A stretch of DNA of 33,123 nucleotides from an uncultured Phycisphaerales bacterium (lineage in GTDB: Bacteria > Planctomycetota > Phycisphaerae > Sedimentisphaerales > Anaerobacaceae). The number at the start of each line of letters is the position of its first letter. The first letter of the stretch is position 1. This document shows, one piece after another, positions 8,107 to 16,126 of the stretch. The notes below the pieces were generated by a model. That model did not search any database, had not been told where the DNA came from, and saw only the letters and a program-made list of their open reading frames with translations. The position numbers and the translations under genes are program-made. The DNA is taken from contig CALEZT010000053.1 in the NCBI GenBank assembly GCA_937927975.1, positions 1 through 33,123 on the forward strand, given 5' to 3'.

Positions 8107-9794
8107 GATACTTGGGTCCTTTTATGGGAAGAGGTTCTTTGGGGGGATCGGCCCCGCCGTTCACCGCCTGCCATCCGCCTGAGGCGATGCAGGATGCCGT
8201 CACGGGCCAATTCAGGCGGCACGATGGCGGAGGCTTTGAGTTTCTCGATCGACGCGGCGTTCTGCGCCGCGCGGGCGGCCGCCAGGTCGGAGAGCACCTG
8301 CGGGATCTCCTCCCGCAGGGCCAGCAGTTGGGTGAAGGCGGCGCGATCGAACTCGAGCAGCTCGCAATTCGTGACCGCGATCATCGTCGCGCTGCGGGGC
8401 AGGCCGGTGAGGAGGCTCATTTCTCCGAAGAGAGCCCCCGGCTCCAGGTCGAACTCGATGGGGTGCGCCGCGTCGGAGGTGGCGATCGTGCCGTGGATCT
8501 TCCCGAGGACCAGCACATAGAACGACTCGCCGTGGTCCCCCTGGCGCATGAGAGTCTCGCCGTAGGTGAACCGCGTCCGTTTGGCGTTGCGGGCTACCGT
8601 TCTAAGCTCATCCCGGCTGAGGATGCAAACGCCCTCGGAGTTGGCCAGGAGCTTGCGTCCGAAGTCGCTGTGGAGCATGTCGGCCGCGTTCCGCTCGATT
8701 TCCGAAGCCGGCGATTTCTCGAACTTCTGGGGGTGGACCGCCTCCAGGAAGTTGTCCAGCATCCGGCCGCTCATGGGAAAGGGGATCTTGATCCCCCGGC
8801 GGTTGAATTTGTACCAGACCATCCGCAACACGTGCCCTTGGATGATCGTGCGGAATTCATAGTGCCTGGACCAGAATCGGAGCATATACTGGATGCCATA
8901 GTCCTGGAAACCCGCGACATAGGCATCCGGGGCGGGGTGCTTCTCCACCTCGGGCACGTCGCCGGCGGCTTCGATCAGCGCAGCGATGACGGCGCTGGGC
9001 GCGTCGGCGTAGCGGGCGGAGACAAGCACGTCATGCCTTCGCAGAGGGTCGGGTACGGAGAAACTGCGAAAGGTCGCCCCAGCGACTTTGGCGTTGGGGA
9101 TAATGCAGATGTGGCCCGCGGATCGCACGCGTGTCTCTCTCCAGTTCACATGAATCACCTGGGCGATGAGACCATCGATCTCGACCCAATCCCCGACCGC
9201 CAGAGAGCGGCAAGCATACAAAGACATGCCCGCCAGCACGTTGCCCAGTACGCCTTTCGTGGCGAAACCGAGGACGGCGGTGAGGATCGCGGTCGAGGTC
9301 AGGAGGACTCCGATGTGGTGGTCGAGATGATAGCGGATCAGCAGGAAGGCAATTCCTGCCATGATCGCCAGACGCAGCAGTCCGCGGGTGAGCCGGTTGA
9401 CCGGACAGACCCGGCCCATCTGCACGAATCCTTCGACCAGGAGCCCCTCGATCAGCATCACGAGGGCGGCGAGCCCCCAGAACAACAACCAAGCCTGATC
9501 GTACGGTCGCTGGACAAGGGTCTCGGGCGGTCTTCCCTCGGGGCGATAGAACGAAGGATGATAGAGCCAGTGGATTCCCAGCAGGGACAGCAACAGCACT
9601 GCGGCGGAAAACGCCGGGTACCCTGACAACGCAAGAAGGAACTGAGGTCCGGGGCGTCTGGCCGGCTCGACAGCGTCCGAGCACGCGCGACGACGACGCA
9701 AGGGGATTGTCAGGAGGTATGCAAGAGACAGGATCGCCATCGCCAGCCCGGCGTTCTGAACGTAGGGCAGTAGTGCCTTCAGCGGTTCCTGCAT
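8103..9794 (-). CDS. MscS-type channel with C-terminal cyclic-nucleotide-binding domain (bCNG family), copy 1
   Basis: The protein has 563 residues. Hydrophobic helices lie at about 10-32, 57-78, 101-122 and 137-155. The pore-lining MscS helix follows at about 162-197, with the Gly/Ala-rich 'GFATKGVLGNVLAGM', and then the MscS beta domain ('GDWVEIDGLIAQV', 'IIPNAKV'). A cyclic-nucleotide-binding domain occupies about 381-500. Its phosphate-binding cassette is intact ('FGEMSLLTGLPRSAT', 456-470), with Glu458 placed for the ribose and Arg467 for the phosphate. This architecture is that of the bacterial cyclic-nucleotide-gated (bCNG) branch of the MscS superfamily, in which cAMP rather than membrane tension is thought to gate the pore. 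The C-terminal tail is basic. It is the second of two tandem paralogues, 68 bp after the first. Ligand identity is inferred from the nearby adenylate cyclase. Confidence 0.92.
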   Translation of the reverse strand: MQEPLKALLPYVQNAGLAMAILSLAYLLTIPLRRRRACSDAVEPARRPGPQFLLALSGYPAFSAAVLLLSLLGIHWLYHPSFYRPEGRPPETLVQRPYDQAWLLFWGLAALVMLIEGLLVEGFVQMGRVCPVNRLTRGLLRLAIMAGIAFLLIRYHLDHHIGVLLTSTAILTAVLGFATKGVLGNVLAGMSLYACRSLAVGDWVEIDGLIAQVIHVNWRETRVRSAGHICIIPNAKVAGATFRSFSVPDPLRRHDVLVSARYADAPSAVIAALIEAAGDVPEVEKHPAPDAYVAGFQDYGIQYMLRFWSRHYEFRTIIQGHVLRMVWYKFNRRGIKIPFPMSGRMLDNFLEAVHPQKFEKSPASEIERNAADMLHSDFGRKLLANSEGVCILSRDELRTVARNAKRTRFTYGETLMRQGDHGESFYVLVLGKIHGTIATSDAAHPIEFDLEPGALFGEMSLLTGLPRSATMIAVTNCELLEFDRAAFTQLLALREEIPQVLSDLAAARAAQNAASIEKLKASAIVPPELARDGILHRLRRMAGGERRGRSPQRTSSHKRTQVS

Positions 9795-9862
9795 GGGTAG
9801 TCTCCAACCGTCGCCGACCGCCTGCTTCGTGGCATACCCAACCGCGGTTCGGCGTAATCGCC

Positions 9863-11485
9863 TTATCGGCCTTTTCGATCGCCCAGCATTCGTTTGAGAC
9901 GTCGCAGGATTCCGTCACGGGCCAATTCCGGCGGCACGACGGCGGAGGCCTTGAGCTTCTCCAGAGATGCGGCGTTCTGGGCCGCCCGTGCGGCCGCCAG
10001 GTCGGAGAGCACTCGTGGGATCTCCTCACGCAGAGCCAGCAGTTGGGTGAAGGCGGCTCGATCGAATTCGAGCAGCTCGCAGTTCGTGACCGCGGTCATG
10101 GTCGCGCTTCGAGGCAGGCCGGTCAGAAGACTCATCTCGCCGAAAAGCGACCCCGGTTCCAGGTCGAACTCCACGGGACGCGCCCCGTCGGAGTTGGCGA
10201 TGATGCCGTGGATCTTTCCTTCGACGAGGGCATAGAAGGACTCGCCGCCTTCCCCTTGTCGCATCAGAGTCTCGCCATAGGTGAACCGCGTGCGTTTGAC
10301 GGTGCGAGCCACCGTTCTGAGCTCGTCCCGACTGAGGATGCAGACGCCTTCGGAATTCGCGAGCAGCTTGCGCCCGAAATCGCTGTGGAGCATGTCGTCC
10401 ACATTCTGCTCGATCTCCGACGCCAACGGCTTCTCGAACTTCTGGGCGTGGACCGCTTCCAGGAAGTTGCCGAGCAGTCGGCCGCTCATCGGGAAGGGGA
10501 TCTCGATCCCCCGGCGCTGGAACTTGTACCAGATCATCCGCATGACATCGCCTTCGATCGAAGTCCGTCGTTCGTAGTGTTTCGACCAGAACCGCAGGGC
10601 GTACTCGATGCAGAAATCCTTGAACCCGGTGATGTAGGCGTCCGGGGCGGGGTGTTTCTCGACCGAGGAAATGCAATCCGCGGCTTCGGTCAGGGCAGCG
10701 ATGACGTCGGCGGGCGGATCGCCGTAACTGGCGGCGACCAGAACTTCGTGCCGCCGGAGATTCGTGGGAGAAGAGTAATTGTAGATCTTGGCGTCCGCGA
10801 TCTTGCTGTTGGGGATGATGACGACGTGCCCCCCGAGGGTGCGCACGCGAGTCTCCCGCCAATTCACCAGGATGACCTGTCCCTTGACTCCGTCGACGTG
10901 AATCCACTCGCCCACGCCCAGGGTGCGGCAGGCGTGCAGAGACATGCCCGCCAGGAGATTGCCCAGCACGCCCTGCATGGCGAAGCCGATGACGCCGGTG
11001 ACGATCGCAGTGGAGGTCAGCAGCACTCCGATCTCGAAACCCAACTGGTACTTGATGAGCATGAAGGCGACGCCCATCATGATCGCCAGGTGCAGCAGGC
11101 CGCGACTGAGCCGACTGAGCGGGCAGGCTCGGCCCATCTGCACAAACATCTCGACCAGCAGCCCTTCGAGCAGTCTCAAGATGGCGTGAATCCCCCAGAA
11201 GAGCAGCCACGCCTCGCCGTACGGTTTCGTGTCGGGCGGCTCGGGAGCATGATAGAACCACCGGATGACCGGAAGCGAGAACAACAGCACCAGGACGGAA
11301 AACGCCGGATAGGTCAGCAGGATGCCCAAGAACTGCCGGGTGGAGTGCCGCTTTGCCTCGACGCCTTCGGAGGCCGCGTATCGGCGCTGCAGCGGCAGCG
11401 TTAGGACGTATGCGATGAAGAGCACGCCCAGGGCCAACGTGACGTTCTGAATGTACGGCAGTATCGCTCTCAATTGTTCCTGCAT
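9863..11485 (-). CDS. MscS-type channel with C-terminal cyclic-nucleotide-binding domain (bCNG family), copy 2
   Basis: The protein has 540 residues and is colinear with the neighbouring channel. It has the same short N-terminus (MQEQLRAILPYIQN against MQEPLKALLPYVQN), the same TM layout, an MscS pore helix ('GFAMQGVLGNLLAGM') and a C-terminal cyclic-nucleotide-binding domain with an intact cassette ('FGEMSLLTGLPRSAT'). The two proteins differ widely in the membrane part but are nearly identical from the 'MLHSDFGRKLLANSEG' segment to the end of the binding domain. In the pore, Thr-Lys of copy 1 is replaced by Met-Gln, and beta-domain surface residues also differ. The two may therefore differ in conductance or selectivity while answering the same ligand. 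The gene begins 9 bp after the stop of the metallo-beta-lactamase-fold gene, so it sits tightly in the same operon. Confidence 0.92.
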   Translation of the reverse strand: MQEQLRAILPYIQNVTLALGVLFIAYVLTLPLQRRYAASEGVEAKRHSTRQFLGILLTYPAFSVLVLLFSLPVIRWFYHAPEPPDTKPYGEAWLLFWGIHAILRLLEGLLVEMFVQMGRACPLSRLSRGLLHLAIMMGVAFMLIKYQLGFEIGVLLTSTAIVTGVIGFAMQGVLGNLLAGMSLHACRTLGVGEWIHVDGVKGQVILVNWRETRVRTLGGHVVIIPNSKIADAKIYNYSSPTNLRRHEVLVAASYGDPPADVIAALTEAADCISSVEKHPAPDAYITGFKDFCIEYALRFWSKHYERRTSIEGDVMRMIWYKFQRRGIEIPFPMSGRLLGNFLEAVHAQKFEKPLASEIEQNVDDMLHSDFGRKLLANSEGVCILSRDELRTVARTVKRTRFTYGETLMRQGEGGESFYALVEGKIHGIIANSDGARPVEFDLEPGSLFGEMSLLTGLPRSATMTAVTNCELLEFDRAAFTQLLALREEIPRVLSDLAAARAAQNAASLEKLKASAVVPPELARDGILRRLKRMLGDRKGR

Positions 11486-11494
11486 GGTCGTTCC

Positions 11495-12337
11495 TCAGTT
11501 CCCAACCGTCAACCATTGTCCGGCCCGGGCCAGCGAAGCGCCGGGCGAAATACGTTTCACTTGTTCTTCCGCCTCGCGCAACGCGGCGTCCTCCGCCTCG
11601 GGTGCGTGATGCCCCAGGAGCACGCGGGGGATGCCCGTTGCCGAAGCAATCGCAAGGCAGTCTTCCCGACTGCTGTGACCCCAGCCGGCGAAAGCGTTCT
11701 GGTCAGCGTCGCCGAAGTGCGCGTCGATGACCAGCAAGTCCGCAGGGGACGGCTCGCGGCACAGCGACAGAAATGCCGCTTCGTTCGCAGGCGTTCGCTG
11801 CTTCCATTCGATGTCGGTGGCGAAGACCATCGATGCGCCGCAATCCTCGTCGTCGACGCGGTAGGCGAAGGACCCGCCCGGGTGCGGCACAGGGCATTCC
11901 CGGACGTGCAAGCCGCCAACGTCGATTCCGCCCAGGGGGAACTTCGCGAACTCGAGTCTTGCGGTCATCTGTTTCCAGGAGACCGGCCAGTACGGCTGCG
12001 CCAGCAATCGGGTGATCGCCTCCTGGGCGGTACTGTCGGCGAAGGTCGGCCCGACGAACCTGAACGACCAGTCGGGTTTGTAGAACAACGGGTTCATCAT
12101 CAGCCCGGACATGTGGTCCAGGTGATAATGGGAGAAGACCATGGTCACTTCGCCCGGCTCCATCTGGGCCAACTGCTCTGCGACGGTTCGCAGACCGGTG
12201 CCGGCATCGAGGATCAACCGTTCGTCTCGCGATCCGACGAGCAGCAGGGAGGTCGTGTCGCCGCCGAACTCTTCGAAACCGCACCCGATAGCCGGCCGGC
12301 TGCCCCGCATTCCACCGATGAAGACCCGCAGGCTCAT
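11495..12337 (-). CDS. Metallo-beta-lactamase-fold hydrolase, candidate cyclic-nucleotide or phosphoester phosphodiesterase
   Basis: The protein has 280 residues. The dinuclear metal site of the MBL fold is complete: His70-x-His72-x-Asp74-His75 ('SHYHLDH'), His152 ('PHPGG'), Asp175 ('FATDIE') and a C-terminal His pair at 243-244. The N-terminal 'GGDTTSLLL...LILDAGTGLR' and the late 'GWGHSS' place it with cytoplasmic MBL-fold phosphodiesterase-like proteins (PhnP and class II cyclic phosphodiesterase are distant relatives) rather than antibiotic-degrading beta-lactamases. There is no signal peptide. Its ATG (12335-12337) overlaps the TGA of the adenylate cyclase gene as ATGA. The open frame extends upstream to 12859, but that part lies inside the cyclase gene and is not expected to be translated. 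Cleavage of cAMP is an inference from context; no substrate can be read from the sequence. Confidence 0.88.
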   Translation of the reverse strand: MSLRVFIGGMRGSRPAIGCGFEEFGGDTTSLLLVGSRDERLILDAGTGLRTVAEQLAQMEPGEVTMVFSHYHLDHMSGLMMNPLFYKPDWSFRFVGPTFADSTAQEAITRLLAQPYWPVSWKQMTARLEFAKFPLGGIDVGGLHVRECPVPHPGGSFAYRVDDEDCGASMVFATDIEWKQRTPANEAAFLSLCREPSPADLLVIDAHFGDADQNAFAGWGHSSREDCLAIASATGIPRVLLGHHAPEAEDAALREAEEQVKRISPGASLARAGQWLTVGN

Positions 12338-14430
12338 TTCTCTGTCAGCCCCCACACACCATCCCACGCCGCTGGGGGATGGGCACACAGGTCGGTGCAC
12401 CGACGGAGGTAGCTCCTGGCCGCCGGATCTTCGGGCAACTGCTCGAAGACCCCCCTGGCCCCGGCGAAGTCGCCCTGCTGGAATCGCTCCCGTCCCGCGG
12501 CAAACGCCTCCCAGCCCGGCGGAGTCGCCTCCGAGGCAAATCCCGTCAATTCGTACACGGGCACTGCGGTCTTCCTGCCCACCACCCGCAGGTCCGCCAG
12601 CTTGCGTCCACGGAACTCGGACGATGCCTTGTCCCAGGTGTTCCCGGAGACCATGGTCTCGGTTCCGAAGGCCTTGTTGGCGCCCTCCAGGCGGGCCGCC
12701 AGATTTGTGGCGTCGCCGAGGATCGTGTAGTTGAATCGCTTCTTCGAGCCCATATTGCCGACCACGACGTCGCCGGTATTGAGGCCGATTCGCATTCGCA
12801 GCACCGCGCCGGTGCGCTGGTGGAACCCGTCGCGAAGCTCCGCCAGTCGTCGCTGGCAACGCATCGCGGCCCGGCAGGCCCGCACCGCGTGGTCGGGTTG
12901 CTCCAGCGGCGCGTTCCAGAACGCGATGATCGCGTCGCCTTCGTATTTGTCTAGCGTGCCGCCCTCGTCCATGATGATGTCGGTCATCTCAGTGAGATAG
13001 TCGTTGAGCAGGGTCGTCAGCTCGACCGGTCCCAGACGCTCGGAGAAGGTCGAAAAGCCCGCCAGGTCGGTGAACATGATCGTCAGTTCACGCTTCTCGC
13101 CGCCGAGCTGAAGGTGCTTGGGGTCGCGAATGATCTTCTCGATCACCTCGCTGCTGAGGTAGTGGTTGAACGCCTGCTTGATGAACGCCTTCTGGCGTCC
13201 TTCGGCCAGGTAGTTCGCAGCCAGAGCCCCGACCATCGCCAGGCCCGAGGCAAGCCCCTGGGTCGCGACCGGCCACCATTGTCCTTGCGCATAGGCGGCG
13301 AATCCAGCGAGCACCGGCACACCCAGCCACACGACCGAGAGGAACCCCGATTGCCACCATTTGTGCGCGAAGCTCAGAGAAATCGCAGCGGCAACAGCGG
13401 TCGCCAGTACACCCAGAATCACGGCGGCAGTCCCCGTCTCGGCGATAAACGAATCCGTCAAGAGGTTCTCGATGAACGTCGAATGCAGAACCACGCCAGG
13501 ACACTTGGGGTTGATCGGAATCGGCCGCAAGTCCAGAAGACCCGGAGCGCTATACCCCACGAAGACATAGCAGTCCTTGACCACCTCCGGCGACAAGGGA
13601 GGCGTTCCCTCCTCATCGAGGCGGAGCTTCGACTGGATGACCGCTGCGGCCGACAACGGCTCCGACAGACCGCCCGACCCTTTGAATCGCAGGATGACGT
13701 TGCCCTGTCGGTCGAGAGGGATGCGTCTGTCGGTGATCGACAGACATCGCGTCGAGGCCGTCATGGAATTGGGGTCGTGGTGAACCATGTACGCCGCGAG
13801 TGCGAACGTCGGAATTGTGGTGCCGTCGAACCGACAGAACGGCGAAATGCGTCTGAAGACGCCGTCGCTGTCCGGCGTGCCCAGGACGTGCCCGGCGGCC
13901 GCGGCGCCGGCCATGATGTCCCCCAGAGGGAACATCATGTTCGGCGAGTCCACTGCCGAAGGCACCTCGATGTTAAGATTGGGCAGGGGCATGGTATCCG
14001 GCCACGTGGTGCGGTTACCACCCTTCATCAGAGCCAGAACCGCCGGCGGGCCGGCCTTTAACGCCGTCCCCAGTTCCTTGTCATCGTCCACACCCCACGT
14101 CGTGGTGTCGGTAAAGAGCAGATCGAGGCAGAGGGCCTTGGCGCCGCCCTTGGCGCAGAAATCCGAGATGGCTCCATAGACTACGCGGGGCCACGGCCAG
14201 CCCCAATCGGGGTTCTCTTCCTGTGCCCAATCAAGGCTGGCCTGGTCCACGAGAATCAACGTGACCCCAGGGGAAGGAGCCTCCCTCTGGGAAAAGAACT
14301 TCGCCCGCCATGTCCAGGTCGGGGCCTCCCAGGATTCGAGCCACCCCAGTCGCCAGGCGGTCAACGCGACCAGACCAGCGGCGAAACCGACCCCCAATCC
14401 GCGAAGGCATTTCTTAATGTGGTTGGACAT
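12334..14430 (-). CDS. CHASE2-domain class III adenylate cyclase
   Basis: The protein has 698 residues. An N-terminal TM helix (about 10-28) is followed by an extracytoplasmic CHASE2 sensor (about 45-330), three TM helices (about 335-410) and a class III cyclase domain (about 447-630). All key residues are present: metal-binding Asp455 ('FTDLAGF') and Asp499, adenine-selecting Lys495 ('DKYEGD') and Asp573 ('LGD'), and transition-state residues Asn576 and Arg580 ('NLAAR'). The Lys/Asp pair predicts ATP rather than GTP as substrate, so the product should be cAMP. A TPR-like helical tail (about 637-690) follows, as in many CHASE2 cyclases. It lies 27 bp after the M48 peptidase gene and overlaps the MBL-fold gene by ATGA. 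CHASE2 ligands are unknown in general, so the signal cannot be named. Confidence 0.95.
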   Translation of the reverse strand: MSNHIKKCLRGLGVGFAAGLVALTAWRLGWLESWEAPTWTWRAKFFSQREAPSPGVTLILVDQASLDWAQEENPDWGWPWPRVVYGAISDFCAKGGAKALCLDLLFTDTTTWGVDDDKELGTALKAGPPAVLALMKGGNRTTWPDTMPLPNLNIEVPSAVDSPNMMFPLGDIMAGAAAAGHVLGTPDSDGVFRRISPFCRFDGTTIPTFALAAYMVHHDPNSMTASTRCLSITDRRIPLDRQGNVILRFKGSGGLSEPLSAAAVIQSKLRLDEEGTPPLSPEVVKDCYVFVGYSAPGLLDLRPIPINPKCPGVVLHSTFIENLLTDSFIAETGTAAVILGVLATAVAAAISLSFAHKWWQSGFLSVVWLGVPVLAGFAAYAQGQWWPVATQGLASGLAMVGALAANYLAEGRQKAFIKQAFNHYLSSEVIEKIIRDPKHLQLGGEKRELTIMFTDLAGFSTFSERLGPVELTTLLNDYLTEMTDIIMDEGGTLDKYEGDAIIAFWNAPLEQPDHAVRACRAAMRCQRRLAELRDGFHQRTGAVLRMRIGLNTGDVVVGNMGSKKRFNYTILGDATNLAARLEGANKAFGTETMVSGNTWDKASSEFRGRKLADLRVVGRKTAVPVYELTGFASEATPPGWEAFAAGRERFQQGDFAGARGVFEQLPEDPAARSYLRRCTDLCAHPPAAWDGVWGLTEK

Positions 14431-14457
14431 AGCGTCTCAGGCCTTCCGTCCGCAGGG

Positions 14458-15378
14458 CTAGTTGGCAACCACCACGGCCTGCATCGCCTTGGCGAAACGC
14501 TGCTGTCGGACGGGGCTTGCAGGCACGCTGCCGCCCTCGATCTGCGGAGTGACCGAGTTGATGCGGCTCTGTGCGGACGGGTGAGTTGAGCCGAAGCCAG
14601 CACGCGTCTTGCCGAGACGCTGTTCCATCCGCTGCAGCATCGTGACCAAGGCCGTCTCGGGATATCCTGCCCGACGAAGAATTCTCACCGCGCCTGCGTC
14701 GGCTTCACGCTCCTGGCCCCGCGAGTAACCGCTCATCAGCGTCTTGGTGATATCGCCGATGGAACCCTCGAAGTCCTCCACCAGATCGGAGAGTTCGTCG
14801 CCCCCCAACTGCTTGCCGGCCTCCGTGGCGGCGGTTGTGACCGCGGTTGTCAGACGCGCATCCTGAATGGCGCTGACGCCGTGTTTCTCGACGACGTGGG
14901 AGATCTCGTGGGCGAGCACGGCCGCCAGTTCATCCTCGCTGCCACAGCACTGGACCATCCCTCGCGTCACAAGGATCAGACCGTCGGGCGCCGCGAACGC
15001 GTTGATTTCATCGGAGTCCAGCAGCATGAAATGGTAGCCACCGAACGTTTCGGGTCGATCGGAGAAGACGACGAGCGATTGACCGAGCAGATTCAGGTAA
15101 GCGTTGGCCTCGGGCAGATCGAGGGGCTTGTAGCTCTGAAACACCTTGGCGGCCACGGCCCGGCCGATGTAGTATTCCTGTTCCGGCGTCAGTCTCTGCC
15201 ACGCATTCTGGATCGCCGTGCCGACACGGATGATCGAATCCGCTTCTTCGTCGTCGATCACACCGAAGGCCTGACCGACCGCGGTGCCTGCCTCGGGCAG
15301 TCCTTCGCAACCAATGAACAAAGGCGGGACCGAGAGGCTCAGGGCCAGCAGGATAAGGATCAGACGTTTGCGGTTCAT
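14458..15378 (-). CDS. M48-family zinc metallopeptidase, probable lipoprotein
   Basis: The protein has 306 residues. A lipoprotein signal ends in the lipobox 'LFIGC' (Cys24), so the mature enzyme is probably anchored on the outer face of a membrane. The zinc site is complete: HEISH at 157-161 supplies two histidines and the catalytic Glu158, and the third ligand is Glu223 in the 'ExxAD' motif after 'YSRG'. The C-terminal 'STHPSAQSRI' is the conserved substrate-cleft block of M48 enzymes of the BepA/LoiP type, which act in outer-membrane protein quality control. The TPR domain of BepA is absent, so the protein resembles the shorter LoiP/YcaL-like forms. Its ATG overlaps the SH3b gene stop (ATGA, 15375-15378). 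Confidence 0.93.
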   Translation of the reverse strand: MNRKRLILILLALSLSVPPLFIGCEGLPEAGTAVGQAFGVIDDEEADSIIRVGTAIQNAWQRLTPEQEYYIGRAVAAKVFQSYKPLDLPEANAYLNLLGQSLVVFSDRPETFGGYHFMLLDSDEINAFAAPDGLILVTRGMVQCCGSEDELAAVLAHEISHVVEKHGVSAIQDARLTTAVTTAATEAGKQLGGDELSDLVEDFEGSIGDITKTLMSGYSRGQEREADAGAVRILRRAGYPETALVTMLQRMEQRLGKTRAGFGSTHPSAQSRINSVTPQIEGGSVPASPVRQQRFAKAMQAVVVAN

Positions 15379-15839
15379 TGGCCACCTCCTGTGAGACTGC
15401 CCTGGGCCCGGAAGAGCACGATGTCACCTTCTTTGGCGGTGAAATCGTACATCTTCTTCACCCAAGCGTAGTCCAGTTTTCCCTGGGCCTGCATCTCGTC
15501 CTCGACCTGCTTGTTGAATCCCTTGCCCGCCATCGCGACTTCCTCGCTGGACGCTCCGGTGGCGGCATCGCTGGTCCCTGAACGCATCACGATCTTCTTC
15601 GTGGAGAGCGAGGATGCGGGCACCCAGCCGCTCACACCGTTCACCGTGACCGGATACCAGCCGTTCTGCAGCGGACCGACCTCGATCCTGTCGCCATATG
15701 CCAGCGCGACGATTTGCGCGCCCATGGCGTTGGGCTTGGCCCGCACGACACATTTCTGGACCTGCACGCTCATTTGGGTGGCTGCAACGGCGACCCCCGC
15801 ACAGAGCGCCAGCAGCACCCCAATCACCTTGATCTTCAT
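15375..15839 (-). CDS. Secreted bacterial SH3-domain (SH3b) protein
   Basis: The protein has 154 residues with a signal peptide (1-19, cleavage after 'VAVA'). The bacterial SH3 domain follows at about 22-80 ('VRAKPNAMGAQIVALAYGDRIEV', 'NGWYPVTVNGVSGWVPASSL'), with the expected order of beta strands and the closing 'GWV'. SH3b domains commonly bind peptidoglycan or peptide ligands in the cell wall. The C-terminal part is mostly helical and has no known motif. It is the first gene of the minus-strand operon. GGGAGG lies 8 bases before the ATG, and a plausible promoter lies about 80 bp upstream. Its place before the M48 peptidase and CHASE2 cyclase suggests that it works in the periplasm with them, possibly as a wall-binding sensor or partner; this is inference. 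Confidence 0.88.
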   Translation of the reverse strand: MKIKVIGVLLALCAGVAVAATQMSVQVQKCVVRAKPNAMGAQIVALAYGDRIEVGPLQNGWYPVTVNGVSGWVPASSLSTKKIVMRSGTSDAATGASSEEVAMAGKGFNKQVEDEMQAQGKLDYAWVKKMYDFTAKEGDIVLFRAQGSLTGGGQ

Positions 15840-16126
15840 ATACTAGGCCTCCCATGAAATCCCAACCTGTCGCCGCCACCCCAGGCACAGAGCCAGAATC
15901 GGGCGGCATCAGACGCAATCATACCGGAACCGGTCGCAAAAGCAAGCGGCCAGGGGAATGGTGCGGCCAAGCCTTGCCTCTTGATTTCCGTCGCCTTACC
16001 CATCGCCCGTGCCAAGGGGGGGAATTTTTGCCAAACCCGGGGGGGCGTGTGCCCGTATCAGGCTGGCTTGGATCGCCAGATGCGGCGGATCGCCTCCGGC
16101 GGCCCGAGGTTTCGTTAGGAGACGAA
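15840..16126. promoter_or_regulatory. Divergent intergenic region between the cyclase-channel operon and pntAA
   Basis: This 287-bp region separates the SH3b gene (minus) from pntAA (plus) and must hold the start signals of both operons. On the plus side it contains two runs of seven G (16016-16022 and 16039-16045) and a Shine-Dalgarno AGGAG (16117-16121) before ATG 16127. An open frame continues upstream of the pntAA start through this region, but its residues (many Arg, Gly and Pro) do not look like protein and the transhydrogenase family starts at the ATG. I found no clear plus-strand promoter. Confidence 0.6.
15918..15945 (-). promoter_or_regulatory. Candidate sigma70-type promoter of the SH3b-M48-cyclase-channel operon
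   Basis: Read on the minus strand, TTGCTT (15945-15940) and TATGAT (15923-15918) are separated by 16 bp. The -10 matches five of six consensus bases and the -35 matches the TTG core. The spacer carries the inverted repeat ACCGG-AA-CCGGT (15923-15934), a position where a regulator could twist or block the promoter. Transcription would begin roughly 70-75 bp before the SH3b start codon. This is prediction by eye only. Confidence 0.4.

Noticed and set aside
9840..9849. AACCGCGGTT palindrome between the two channel genes, also seen at 288-297
   Set aside because: A ten-base palindrome occurring twice in 33 kb of GC-rich DNA can be chance, and the two sites have no shared context.
6877..11404. 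Long plus-strand frames opposite the PQQ-like and channel genes (6877-8520, 8112-9626, 9707-11404)
   Set aside because: They lie antisense to genes with clear domains and have low-complexity, family-free translations.
12338..12859. N-terminal extension of the MBL-fold reading frame into the cyclase gene
   Set aside because: The extension is antisense-free but out of frame within the cyclase gene, has no protein-like pattern, and the MBL fold starts normally at the ATG that overlaps the cyclase stop.
15854..16126. Upstream extension of the pntAA frame
   Set aside because: The family's N-terminus begins at ATG 16127 with a good ribosome binding site, and the extension has non-protein composition.
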